Assembly: GCF_004362515.1 (NCBI RefSeq)
Contig: NZ_SNXU01000001.1
Location: 3,968,001-4,032,000 of the forward strand
DNA length: 64,000 nucleotides
Reading direction: 5' to 3'
From: Actinokineospora alba
GTDB taxonomy: Bacteria; Actinomycetota; Actinomycetes; Mycobacteriales; Pseudonocardiaceae
Position numbers and translations under genes: made by a program
Notes under the pieces: generated by a model
Seen by the model: only the letters and a program-made list of their open reading frames with translations
The model's database searches: none
What the model was told of the DNA's origin: nothing
Shown: piece by piece, positions 33,813-41,885 of the stretch
How the letters are laid out: every line of letters begins with the position of its first letter
How positions within the stretch are numbered: the stretch's first letter is position 1

Positions 33813-34787
33813 TCAGGGACAGATGACGACCTGTCCCGCGTAGGACAGGCCCGCGCCGAAACCGACGAGCAGCGCGACGTCGCCGGGCTTGATCCGGCCC
33901 GCCTCACGCATGTGGTCCATCGCCATCGGGATGGACGCCGAGGAGGTGTTGCCCGACTTGACGATGTCGTCGGCGACGACCATGTCCTCGCGGGCGCCCT
34001 TGGCGCGCAGCTTCTTCGCGATCGATTCGACGATCCGCAGGTTGGCCTGGTGCGGGATGAGCACGTCCACATCGGACGGCTGCAGCCCGGCCGCTTCCAG
34101 CGCCTGCAGCGCGATCGGCGCGATCCGCGTGGTCGCCCAGCGGAAGACCGACTGGCCCTCCTGGAAGATGTGCCGGTCCTCGGTCATGCCGATCATGTCG
34201 ACCATGTCGCCCGCGCTGCCCCAGACGACCGGGCCGATGCCCGCCTCTTCCGAGGGTCCCACGACCGCGGCGCCCGCGCCGTCGGCGAAGATGATCGCGT
34301 TGGCCCGGTCGACCGGGTTGACCCAGTCGGTGAGCTTCTCGGCGCCGATGACCAGCACGCGCCGCGCGGAGCCTGAGCGCACCAGGTCCGACGCGGTGCC
34401 CAGCGCGTAGCAGAAGCCCGCGCAGGCGGCGTTGAGGTCGAACGCGCCCGCCGCCTTGATCCCGATGCGGTCGGCGACCTGGGCCGCGCCGTTGGGGATC
34501 TGGGTCGGCATGGTGCAGTTGGCCAGGATCACGGTGTCCACATCGGACGGTGAGAGGCCGGAGTTGGCCAGCGCCTTGGAGCCTGCCATGACCGCCATGT
34601 CGACGAGCAACTCGTCGGGCCCGGCGAACCGGCGCTCGGCGATGCCCACGCGCTCGCGGATCCACTCGTCGGTGGTGTCCATCTTCTGCGAGAGCTCGTC
34701 GTTGGTGACGATGCGCTCAGGCTGGAAACTGCCGACCCCGAGGATGCGGCTGGCTTTGGCTCCAGTGGCGAGTCGCATTGTGGTCAC
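33813..34787 (-). CDS. fabH: Beta-ketoacyl-ACP synthase III
   Basis: A 324-residue initiating condensing enzyme that joins acetyl- or branched acyl-CoA to malonyl-ACP. SRILGVGSFQPERIVTNDEL is the conserved start; the catalytic triad is Cys in LNAACAGFCYALG, His in VLIPHQANLRI and Asn in KSGNTSSASIPMA; the end is LLVGFGAGLSYAGQVV. The GTG at 34787 overlaps the fabD stop (GTGA). In actinomycetes FabH determines branched-chain starter choice. Confidence 0.96.
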   Translation of the reverse strand: MTTMRLATGAKASRILGVGSFQPERIVTNDELSQKMDTTDEWIRERVGIAERRFAGPDELLVDMAVMAGSKALANSGLSPSDVDTVILANCTMPTQIPNGAAQVADRIGIKAAGAFDLNAACAGFCYALGTASDLVRSGSARRVLVIGAEKLTDWVNPVDRANAIIFADGAGAAVVGPSEEAGIGPVVWGSAGDMVDMIGMTEDRHIFQEGQSVFRWATTRIAPIALQALEAAGLQPSDVDVLIPHQANLRIVESIAKKLRAKGAREDMVVADDIVKSGNTSSASIPMAMDHMREAGRIKPGDVALLVGFGAGLSYAGQVVICP

Positions 34788-35722
34788 GCGCTACTTCCGA
34801 TCATGTCGGTCACCGTGTCGAGGTTCTCGGGGGTCTTCATGGCCACGGTGGGGGTGCCTTTGAGTTCCCGCTTTGCCAAGCCGACGAGCGCGCCCGCGGG
34901 CGGGAACTCGACGATGCCGTCGACGCCGAGTTCGGCCATCGTCGCCATGCAGCGGTCCCAGCGGACGGGGTTGGTGACCTGGTCGATGAGCCGGGCGAGC
35001 ACCTCGGCGCCGTCGGTCACCGCGGCGCCGTCCCGGTTGGACAGCAGCGTGAAGGCTGGGTTCGCCGGTGCGCCCAGCGTCTCCGCGTGCGCGGCGAGGG
35101 CCTGCTGTGCCGGTGCCATGTAGTGGGTGTGGAACGCGCCCGCGACCTTGAGGGTGATCACCTTCGTGTCGGCGGGCGGCTCGGCGGCGAGCTTCTCCAG
35201 CGCGGGCAGCGACCCGGCGGCGACGATCTGGCCCGCGCCGTTGCGGTTGGCGGGCACGAGGTCGAGCTCGGCGAGCCGGGCGAGGATGGCCTCTTCGGTG
35301 CCGCGCATCAGGGCGGCCATGCCGGTGGGCTCGAGCTCGCACGCGGCGGCCATCTCCCGGCCGCGCACGGCGGCCAGCGCGATGGCGTCCTCGGCGGTGA
35401 GCACGCCCGCCATGGCGGCGGCGGCGAACTCGCCGATGGAGTGTCCGGCGATGACGGCGTCCGCGGGGATCTCCACGCGCGAACGCAGCTCCTCGAACGC
35501 GAGCAGCGTGGCCGCCACGATGAGCGGCTGGGTGATCGCGGTGTCCTTGATCTCGTCGGCCTCGGCGGTGGTGCCCAGCCGGGTCAGGTCGAGGCCCGCG
35601 ATGTCCGACCACGCCGCCAGCCGGTCGGCCGCACCCGGCAGTTCGAGCCACGGGCTGAGCATGCCGGGGGTCTGGGAACCTTGCCCAGGAGCGAGTAGCG
35701 CGATCACCTGTTCACTAGACAC
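34784..35722 (-). CDS. fabD: Malonyl-CoA:ACP transacylase
   Basis: A 312-residue acyltransferase that loads malonyl units on AcpP. ALLAPGQGSQTPGM is the conserved N-terminus; the nucleophile Ser is in VIAGHSIGEFAAAAMAG; the catalytic His lies in KVAGAFHTHYMAPAQ; the Asn/Gly motif FTLLSNRDGA follows. It is the first gene of the minus-strand FAS-II operon, preceded by a 140-bp region with a palindromic operator candidate and by the PucR-type regulator gene. Confidence 0.96.
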   Translation of the reverse strand: MSSEQVIALLAPGQGSQTPGMLSPWLELPGAADRLAAWSDIAGLDLTRLGTTAEADEIKDTAITQPLIVAATLLAFEELRSRVEIPADAVIAGHSIGEFAAAAMAGVLTAEDAIALAAVRGREMAAACELEPTGMAALMRGTEEAILARLAELDLVPANRNGAGQIVAAGSLPALEKLAAEPPADTKVITLKVAGAFHTHYMAPAQQALAAHAETLGAPANPAFTLLSNRDGAAVTDGAEVLARLIDQVTNPVRWDRCMATMAELGVDGIVEFPPAGALVGLAKRELKGTPTVAMKTPENLDTVTDMIGSSA

Positions 35723-35774
35723 TGTCCGAGCCTCGGTTATGCATGTCGGCGGTCACCAAGTTGTGGGGTCTCTG

Positions 35775-35791
35775 TTGTAGGGAGTCTACAA
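35775..35791. promoter_or_regulatory. Operator-like palindrome upstream of fabD
   Basis: TTGTAG-GGAGT-CTACAA is a perfect inverted repeat located 53 bp upstream of the fabD start, in the intergenic region between the FAS-II operon and its probable PucR-family regulator. On the coding strand it overlaps the region where a promoter is expected. It is a good candidate binding site for that regulator. Confidence 0.55.
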
Positions 35792-35862
35792 AAGTGACCA
35801 CCCGGTAAACGCTACGGACGGGTATTCATTGTCAGTTGTGGCGATAACCACTAAAAACGTGG

Positions 35863-37050
35863 CTACCAGAGCCCGCGAGCCCTTGACAGCCTGCCGACCG
35901 CCAGTGCGATCCGCAGCACGAGAGCGTCGCGAGGATCGTTCGCGTTCCGCCCGGTCAGCTCCGTCGCCTTGCGCAGGCGGTACCGGACGGTGTTCGGGTG
36001 AACGAACAGCTGCCGCGCGCAGGTCTCCAGGACGCCGCCGGTCGAGAGGTACGCCTCGACGGTCTCCTGCAGCGATCCGCCTGCCTCTTCGAGGGGTCGC
36101 GCGATGCGGTCGATGAGCTGGAACTCGGCCTCCGGGTCGCCCGCCAGCGCCCGCTCCGGCAACAGGTCCGTCGACCGCACCGGTCGCGGCGCCTCCCGCC
36201 ACGCGACGACCGCCCGCAACCCCGACAGCGCGTCCGCCGAACTGCGGTGCGCCTCGGCCAGGCTGGCGACGGTGGGGCCGGCGACGACCGCGCCCTCGCC
36301 GAACGCCTCGGCCATCTTGCCCATGACCTCCCGGTCGGCGCCGTCCTCGGTCGGCCCGCCCAGCACCACGACCAGCCGGGAACCCTGGACGCCGAGCAGC
36401 ACGGGTCGGCTGACCCGGGCGGCCCGGCTGCGGACCTCGAACACGACCGTCGGCGGGTCGTCGGACGGCGGGTTGCCGACCAGCACGGTGGCCTGCGCGC
36501 CCGGATCCCAGCCGAGGGCGGCGGCCCGGGACAGCAGCGACTCCTCGGCGTCGCCACGCACGATCCCGTCGACCACGAGGGCTTCGAGCCGCGCGTCCCA
36601 GGCGCCGCGGGCCTCGGCGGCGGAGGCGTACGACATCGCGGAGGCGAACGCCACCTCGCGCCCGTAGCGCAGGACGGCCTCGCCCAGCAGCGCCCGGTCC
36701 TCGTCGTTGGCCGCGAGGTCCGGCACCATCTCCTCGAAGATCTTCAGCGACACCCGGACCATCTCGACGGTCTGCCGGAGGCTGACCCACCGGGACAGGT
36801 CGCGGGGGGCGCCACGGAAGGTGTCGGTGGTCATCCGCAGGGCTTCCATCGGGTCACGCAGCCACGCAGCGAACCCGGCCACGCCGCTCTGCGCGACAAG
36901 CAGCACGGACGCCCGCTGGTCGGCGGGCATCCGCACGAACCAGGCGAACTGCGCCTCCATGGCCGCGACTGCGGCGGACGCCAGCTTTCCCGACGCCCGC
37001 TCCACCGCTTCCAACGTCTCGGCGGACAAACCGACCGACGCCCCACTCAT
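35863..37050 (-). CDS. fasR: PucR-family regulator of fatty acid synthesis (FasR/MabR-like)
   Basis: A 395-residue transcription regulator. The C-terminal HTH_30 domain is unmistakable: LIDRIARPLEEAGGSLQETVEAYLSTGG then LETCARQLFVHPNTVRYRLRKATELTG. The central part (AALGWDPGAQATVLVGNPP ... GSRLVVVLGG) is the GGDEF-related CdaR domain, and the N-terminal ~150 residues are helical. Its location immediately upstream of fabD matches FasR of Streptomyces coelicolor and MabR of Mycobacterium tuberculosis, which control the fab operon. I prefer ATG 37050; an in-frame GTG a few codons upstream is possible. Confidence 0.88.
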   Translation of the reverse strand: MSGASVGLSAETLEAVERASGKLASAAVAAMEAQFAWFVRMPADQRASVLLVAQSGVAGFAAWLRDPMEALRMTTDTFRGAPRDLSRWVSLRQTVEMVRVSLKIFEEMVPDLAANDEDRALLGEAVLRYGREVAFASAMSYASAAEARGAWDARLEALVVDGIVRGDAEESLLSRAAALGWDPGAQATVLVGNPPSDDPPTVVFEVRSRAARVSRPVLLGVQGSRLVVVLGGPTEDGADREVMGKMAEAFGEGAVVAGPTVASLAEAHRSSADALSGLRAVVAWREAPRPVRSTDLLPERALAGDPEAEFQLIDRIARPLEEAGGSLQETVEAYLSTGGVLETCARQLFVHPNTVRYRLRKATELTGRNANDPRDALVLRIALAVGRLSRARGLW

Positions 37051-37087
37051 CTCTCCACACTCCCACACGGTCTTCGTGTCCGGCCGC

Positions 37088-37882
37088 TCAGCGCCGGTCG
37101 GCGGCTTGCCGTCGTTCTTCGCGGTCCACAAGGTTCGTGAGCACGTGCTGCTGTCCGAAGGTCCACAGGTTGCTCGCGAGAAAATAGAGCAGCACGCCGA
37201 TAGGCACCGGGAAGAAAGCCCCGGAGACCAGCATCCCGATTGGCGCGAGGTACATCATCGCTTTGCTGACCGCGGCGAGCTGCGGATTGGTCGTGTCCTG
37301 GCGTCGCAGGCCCATGCGCATGGTCAGGAACGTCGCGAGCCCGGCCACGAGCATGAGCGGCACCCCGACGCCGATCATGTGCGCCAGGTCGGTGCCGGAG
37401 GCGACGAGGTCGGCGGCGGGCTGGCTGAGCCAGTTGCCAAGCCCCGCGCCGAACAGGTCCGCGCTGAGGAACGAGTCCACACCCGCGCGGTCGAACACGT
37501 AGTTGGACTCGGCGCCGGGGGTGAACCCGCGCAGGACCCAGAACAGGCTCAGGAAGGCGGGGATCTGCAGCAGCGCGGGCAGGCAGCCGCCGAGCGGGCT
37601 GCTGCCGTTGTCGGCGTGCAGTTTCTGGATCTCCCGGACCATCCGCTCCTTGTCGGACCGGTACTTCTCCTGAATCTTCCGAACTTGCGGCGCGAGGTGT
37701 TGCGCCCGCCGCGCGGCCCGGAGCTGGCTGAGCGCGGGCCGGACCAGCAGGGCGCGGATGGTGAAGACGAGGAAGACGACAGCCAGCACCCAGGCGGCCC
37801 CACCAGGGCCAAGGAGGGTGTTGAAGATCAGGTGCCAGAACCAGAGGACAGCCGAAACAGGGTAGAGAAAGACGTCGAACAT
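37088..37882 (-). CDS. yidC: YidC/Oxa1-family membrane protein insertase
   Basis: A 264-residue insertase with the short form of the family: N-terminal helices with WVLAVVFLVFTIRALLVRPAL, a cytosolic coiled hairpin (LAPQVRKIQEKYRSDKERMVREIQKLHAD), the PLGGCLPALLQIPAFLSLFWVLR helix with its conserved Pro residues, and a C-terminal pair (MMYLAPIGMLVSGAFFPVPIGVLLYFLASNLWTFGQQHVL). It lacks the large periplasmic domain of Gram-negative YidC. It is a paralogue of the main YidC near the origin, since no rnpA, rpmH or jag genes are near. A small membrane-protein gene precedes it. Confidence 0.92.
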   Translation of the reverse strand: MFDVFLYPVSAVLWFWHLIFNTLLGPGGAAWVLAVVFLVFTIRALLVRPALSQLRAARRAQHLAPQVRKIQEKYRSDKERMVREIQKLHADNGSSPLGGCLPALLQIPAFLSLFWVLRGFTPGAESNYVFDRAGVDSFLSADLFGAGLGNWLSQPAADLVASGTDLAHMIGVGVPLMLVAGLATFLTMRMGLRRQDTTNPQLAAVSKAMMYLAPIGMLVSGAFFPVPIGVLLYFLASNLWTFGQQHVLTNLVDREERRQAADRR

Positions 37883-37944
37883 CGAGGGTCACTCCGTCAC
37901 GTGGGAGGCGGCTTTCGGACAGGCGGAAGCGGCCGCCCGTGCGA

Positions 37945-38268
37945 TCAGGCGGCCGCGGCGCCCAGTGACGGAGCTCGTGGTCGGGGGCTTCCCGGTGTGC
38001 CCGGGTCATGGAGCCGAAGGACTTCGGCGAGCCGGGCTTGTTCGCGCAGGCTGACGGTCCGCACCAGGGCGGGAGCGGCGTCAGGTTCGACCCGGACGTG
38101 AGTGACACACACGATCAGGGCGGCGGCGAGGCCCGCGGCCAGCGCCAGCGGGTTCAGGTCGCCCGCGGCGGGAAGGGCCAGGAAGAGCGCGGGCAGGAAC
38201 AGGGCGAGCATGAACGTGAGCCGCGTCCTCACCCCGCTCCCAGTCCCCATGCCCTCGACTGTACCCAT
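37945..38268 (-). CDS. Small membrane protein, probable DUF6412
   Basis: A 107-residue protein with two hydrophobic segments (LALFLPALFLALPA and ALAAGLAAALIVCVTHV) and a C-terminal tail with SLREQARLAEVLRLHDPGTPG, a composition I associate with DUF6412 proteins encoded next to actinobacterial yidC paralogues. It lies 62 nt upstream of yidC on the same strand and could be its accessory. The start is uncertain: ATG 38268, ATG 38250 and a GTG about nine codons further in are all in frame. Confidence 0.6.
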   Translation of the reverse strand: MGTVEGMGTGSGVRTRLTFMLALFLPALFLALPAAGDLNPLALAAGLAAALIVCVTHVRVEPDAAPALVRTVSLREQARLAEVLRLHDPGTPGSPRPRAPSLGAAAA

Positions 38269-38289
38269 TTTCCGGCTGCGACCTGCCCC

Positions 38290-38691
38290 TCACCGCTGAG
38301 GCAGCCGGTCGAATCCGGTGAAGGGCTCGCGGATGGTCACGCTCTCGTCGCTTCCGTCGCTGCGCATCAGGGACGAGATCGCCTGAGTCAGCTCCGGGGT
38401 GAGGGTGCCGTAGACCTGTTGGGTGCTTTCAGGTTCGAGGTATTCGGTGTAGGCCTCGATGAAGTGGTCCACCCCGACTTTCAGGTGGGTCGCCATGGAA
38501 TCGGCGTCCGGGTGGATCTGGACGACGGTCACCAGGTCGGACTCCGGCGCCGCGTAGCCGTAGAAGGAGTGCAGCCGGGGCTCCTGCGGCTCTACGATTT
38601 CGGAGCAGAACTTCGCGAAGTACGCCTTGAACGCCTCGCGCTTGCCGGGCTTGATCTTGTGTGTGCCGATGAAGATGAACGGTGTGGCCAT
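38290..38691 (-). CDS. Antibiotic-biosynthesis-monooxygenase-like (dimeric A/B barrel) protein
   Basis: A 133-residue soluble protein starting FIFIGTHKIKPGKREAFKAYF, with LHSFYGYAAPESDLVTVVQIHPD and STQQVYGTLTPELTQAI. This strand-helix order fits a single dimeric alpha/beta-barrel domain of the ABM type. No catalytic residue or heme ligand can be assigned. The ATG at 38691 follows GAGGAGG with ideal spacing. It lies in a minus-strand group with the yidC genes, divergent from the LuxR/TPR regulator. Confidence 0.7.
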   Translation of the reverse strand: MATPFIFIGTHKIKPGKREAFKAYFAKFCSEIVEPQEPRLHSFYGYAAPESDLVTVVQIHPDADSMATHLKVGVDHFIEAYTEYLEPESTQQVYGTLTPELTQAISSLMRSDGSDESVTIREPFTGFDRLPQR

Positions 38692-38856
38692 GGTGTCCTC
38701 CTCGGGTCGGTGCGTTGACGGGGTGGGTCGTCCGATCCAGCATCGGCGCCACCCGGATGGCGTCGCTTCGGCAGACCGGGCCGACCTCGCCCGCGGGTCA
38801 TGGGTATTTCTGCCCAGCGCGGCACTGCCTGGCGGGATCAGCGGCGAGGCAAGGCG

Positions 38857-40488
38857 GTGAACGAGCACCTCGGCCGTCGTGACGCCGCCCGCGAGCACCA
38901 CCGCGGGTCACGGTGGGTCGAGGCATCCGAGGACTACGCCGCGGCTGATCGGGTCGCGCCCCTGGGCATTCGGGATCTCGAGTGCTGGGCCGAGTCCGCG
39001 CAGGTCATCGGTCGGGTCGACGAGGCGATCGATGTGCTTGCCCGGTGTTTCGAGCTGCGGGCTCAGGCGGGCGAGGTCCACGAGGCCACGCGCACCGCGT
39101 ACTGGCTCTGGAGTGCTCACGTCTTCACGCGCGGCGAGTTCGCCATCGCGGCGGGCTGGGTCGAGCGGGCCCGCGGTCTGGCCGCCGCACGGCAGGCGGG
39201 AGAGTACGGCTGGCCGTTGATCCCCGAGGCCTACCGGTGCATCGCGGCAGGCGACTACGCGTCCGCCGAGGCGGTCTTGCACCGCGCGACCGAGTTGGGC
39301 CTGGGCTGTGGCGACATCGACTTGGTCACCATCGCGACAACGATGCGTGGTCGGGCGATCCTCAAGCTTGGGTCGTTGGAGCGCGGGTTGGCGCTGCTTG
39401 ACGAGGCGATGGTCCGGATTCTCACTCGGACGACCTCGCCTCGGGCCACCAGTGTCATGTATTGCGCCGCGATCGGAACTTGTTATGAGGTCCATGAGAT
39501 CGCCCGCGCGGCGGAGTGGTCGGTCGCTCTCGACAGGTGGCTCGGCGAGTTGCCCCGGCTTGGTGGCGCCTATTTCGGGAACTGCCGGATCTACCGGGCG
39601 CTCCTGATGCGTTTGCGCGGGGACTGGTCACGGGCGGCGGCTGAGCTTGAGCAGGCGTGCCGTGACCTGGCTGTCGATGGGCAGTTGGTGGTCGGTCATG
39701 CCTGGTACGAACTCGGCGAATCGCGGAGGCTGCAAGGCGATCCGGGGGTCGAGGAGGCTTACCAACAGGCCATGGTCTTCGGTCGCGTGGCGCAGCCGGG
39801 GTTGGCACTGCACCGGCTGAGCCAGGGCGAGGTGGTCGCGGCGGACACCGGTCTGCACCGGGCACTCGCCGAGCGCCACTTCGCGGCGGACCGGTTCGCG
39901 CTCCTCCCCGCGGCCGTGGAGGTCGGTATCGCCGCGGGCCGGGTCGGTTCGGCAAAGGACGCCCTCGCCGAGATGGAGCGAACCGCCACCATCTACCCCA
40001 CAACAGCCGCACGATCCACTGTGGCCGCGGCCCGCGGGTCACTCGCGCTGGCCGAAAACCGCCCAACCGACGCCCTCGCGCACTTGCGGGACGCAGTCAA
40101 CGGCTGGCGCCAACTAGGCGCGCCCTACGAGGCGGCCACAGTCGGAGTACGCATCGCGGAGGCGTGCCACGCCTTGGGCGACGAGGACGGCGTCCGCATG
40201 GAACTCCACGCCGCCAACGCAACTTTCACCCGCCTGGGAGCCCGCCCGGACGCGGACCGCACCCAGAACCTCTTGTCCGACTGGCTTGACCCTGGTTCCG
40301 GCCTGACGCCACGGGAGACCGAGGTCCTACGCCTGATCGTCGACGGCCAAACCAACGCCCAGATCGCCACGGAACTCCACCTGAGCGAACGCACCGTCCA
40401 CCGCCACGTAAGCAACATCCTCACCAAACTAGGCGTCCACTCCCGCACCGCCGCCGCCACAACCGCCATCCAAAACCACCTGACCTAA
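38857..40488 (+). CDS. LuxR-family regulator with an N-terminal TPR-like helical region
   Basis: A 543-residue cytosolic regulator. Residues 1-470 are helical repeats: VNEHLGRRDAAREHHRGSRW then ASEDYAAADRVAPLGIRDLE, AESAQVIGRVDEAIDVLARCF and so on. The C-terminal 65 residues are a LuxR HTH: LTPRETEVLRLIVDGQTNAQ, ATELHLSERTVHRHVSNILTKLGVHSRTAA. There is no NTPase domain, so it is not a LAL protein. I chose the GTG at 38857 because VNEHL is a typical start for this family and a purine-rich site precedes it. Part of this gene uses A/T-ending codons more than its neighbours. The target genes are not evident. Confidence 0.85.
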   Translation: MNEHLGRRDAAREHHRGSRWVEASEDYAAADRVAPLGIRDLECWAESAQVIGRVDEAIDVLARCFELRAQAGEVHEATRTAYWLWSAHVFTRGEFAIAAGWVERARGLAAARQAGEYGWPLIPEAYRCIAAGDYASAEAVLHRATELGLGCGDIDLVTIATTMRGRAILKLGSLERGLALLDEAMVRILTRTTSPRATSVMYCAAIGTCYEVHEIARAAEWSVALDRWLGELPRLGGAYFGNCRIYRALLMRLRGDWSRAAAELEQACRDLAVDGQLVVGHAWYELGESRRLQGDPGVEEAYQQAMVFGRVAQPGLALHRLSQGEVVAADTGLHRALAERHFAADRFALLPAAVEVGIAAGRVGSAKDALAEMERTATIYPTTAARSTVAAARGSLALAENRPTDALAHLRDAVNGWRQLGAPYEAATVGVRIAEACHALGDEDGVRMELHAANATFTRLGARPDADRTQNLLSDWLDPGSGLTPRETEVLRLIVDGQTNAQIATELHLSERTVHRHVSNILTKLGVHSRTAAATTAIQNHLT

Positions 40489-40529
40489 CCCACCTGACCT
40501 AACCCACACCCACGCAATCAAGAATTGGC

Positions 40530-40660
40530 CGTGTAGATCCCCGACGCGGTAGATCCCCGATGCGCGCAGCGCGAGCCCCACTCGATGCGCAAAGCGCGAG
40601 CCCACCCTGATGGTCCGGCAGGGCTGGAATGGATGGTCCGGCAGGGCTGGAATGGCCACC
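40530..40660. repeat. Cluster of short direct repeats in a 486-bp gene-free region
   Basis: The gap 40489-40974 holds no supported gene. It contains three kinds of direct repeat: GTAGATCCCCGAYGCG twice (about 40533 and 40549), GATGCGC-n-GCGCGAGCCC twice (about 40559 and 40584), and a 22-bp unit beginning TGGTCCGGCAGGGCTGG at 40611-40632 and 40634-40655 (23-bp period). Further on, GGGGGGTCGCCCCCC-type hairpins (about 40675-40700) may terminate the regulator transcript. Confidence 0.7.
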
Positions 40661-40974
40661 GATCGCACCGTGGGGGTCTGGGGGGTCGCCCCCCAGGGGC
40701 AAATGACGCCCGATCCCCCCGGTGAGCGCATTCCGCGAACATGGAAGCGGAATCGGGCGGGCCGCCCGGCAATTTCGGTGCGCTCGATGCCGGGCGGCCC
40801 ATCTCCCCGGTCCCCACCGGTGGTTCCACTATGGATAGATCTTGGCGGTGGTGCCATGCGATTCGGTGGTTTTAACCCATTCGTGGGATGTGTTGCGGTT
40901 GCTTGGGCGGGTGACGTGGGAAACGATCTCCCAGGACAGAGATCTGCCCGTCGGGGGCCTAGGAGGTACACATC

Positions 40975-41727
40975 ATGGGTGCGGAACTGCGGGAAGGGTT
41001 GGGTGCGGCGTGGTCGATGGTTGCCACGTTCGTGCCGAAGCTCCTCGGCTTTCTCATCATTCTTTTGATCGGCTGGCTCATCGCGAAGGCTGTGGCCAAG
41101 GGTTTGTCCATGGTGATGGGCAAGCTCGGTTTCGGTAAGCTGATGGAGAAGACCGGGATGTCCGGTCTGGCCCGCAATTCCGGGGTTGATGTCGGCAACA
41201 TCCTGGTGAAGTTGGTCTACTACTTCATTTTGCTGATCGCTCTGCAGTTGGCGTTCGGCGTGTTCGGTGAGTCGAACCCGGTCAGTGCGCTGCTCAACGA
41301 TGTCATCGCGTTCCTGCCGCGGATTGTCGTGGCGGTTGTGCTGCTCATCGTGGCGGCGGCGGTCGGCAAGGTTGTTCGCGACCTGATCACGAGCGCGTTG
41401 GGCAACCGGCCGTTCGGTCCGATGATGGGCACCATCGCGTATGTCTTCATCATCGCGTTCGGTGTCATCGCGGCGTTGAACCAGGTGAACATCGCGACGA
41501 CGGTGACCATGCCGGTGCTGATCACGGTGTTGGCGACCATCGGCGGCATCCTGATCGTCGGCTTGGGCGGTGGCCTCATCAAGCCCATGTCGGAGCGGTG
41601 GGGTGGTTGGCTCGAGCGCGCGCAGTCGCAGATGGGCACGACTGACCACGCGCCGCGGCCGCGGGTGGAGACTCCGCCCAACGTCGAGGCGACGATGGAC
41701 CGTCCGGCGCACGATTCGCGTCGGTAG
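40975..41727 (+). CDS. CmpX-like conserved TM-helix protein (mechanosensitive-channel related)
   Basis: A 250-residue membrane protein of the TM_helix (PF05552-like) family. Helices include FVPKLLGFLIILLIGWLIAKAVAKGL, ILVKLVYYFILLIALQLAFGVFG, IAFLPRIVVAVVLLIVAAAVGKVVRDLI and VLITVLATIGGILIVGLGGGLIKP. The pattern of a helix followed by G-W/G-K and a short amphipathic stretch repeats several times, as in CmpX and MscS-related proteins. The C-terminal ~45 residues are hydrophilic. AGGAGGTACACATC before the ATG is a strong ribosome-binding site. Confidence 0.82.
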   Translation: MGAELREGLGAAWSMVATFVPKLLGFLIILLIGWLIAKAVAKGLSMVMGKLGFGKLMEKTGMSGLARNSGVDVGNILVKLVYYFILLIALQLAFGVFGESNPVSALLNDVIAFLPRIVVAVVLLIVAAAVGKVVRDLITSALGNRPFGPMMGTIAYVFIIAFGVIAALNQVNIATTVTMPVLITVLATIGGILIVGLGGGLIKPMSERWGGWLERAQSQMGTTDHAPRPRVETPPNVEATMDRPAHDSRR

Positions 41728-41885
41728 TCGGGTTTTCGCGGCGGCGTCGGGCTTCGGCCTGGCGCCGCCGTTTTCGTGCCGGGACTTTGGTCCTGTGCGG
41801 GCTGGGACCGGCTCACACCTGTGGGGGAGTGGGGTTCGCTCCCCAGCGGGATGATCTTCGGGCTTGGCGGGGAGACGCTCGTGGC

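Noticed and set aside
37048..37131. Longer start for the PucR-type regulator
   Set aside because: The additional upstream residues resemble no family member and overlap the yidC 3' region; the ATG at 37050 is more typical.
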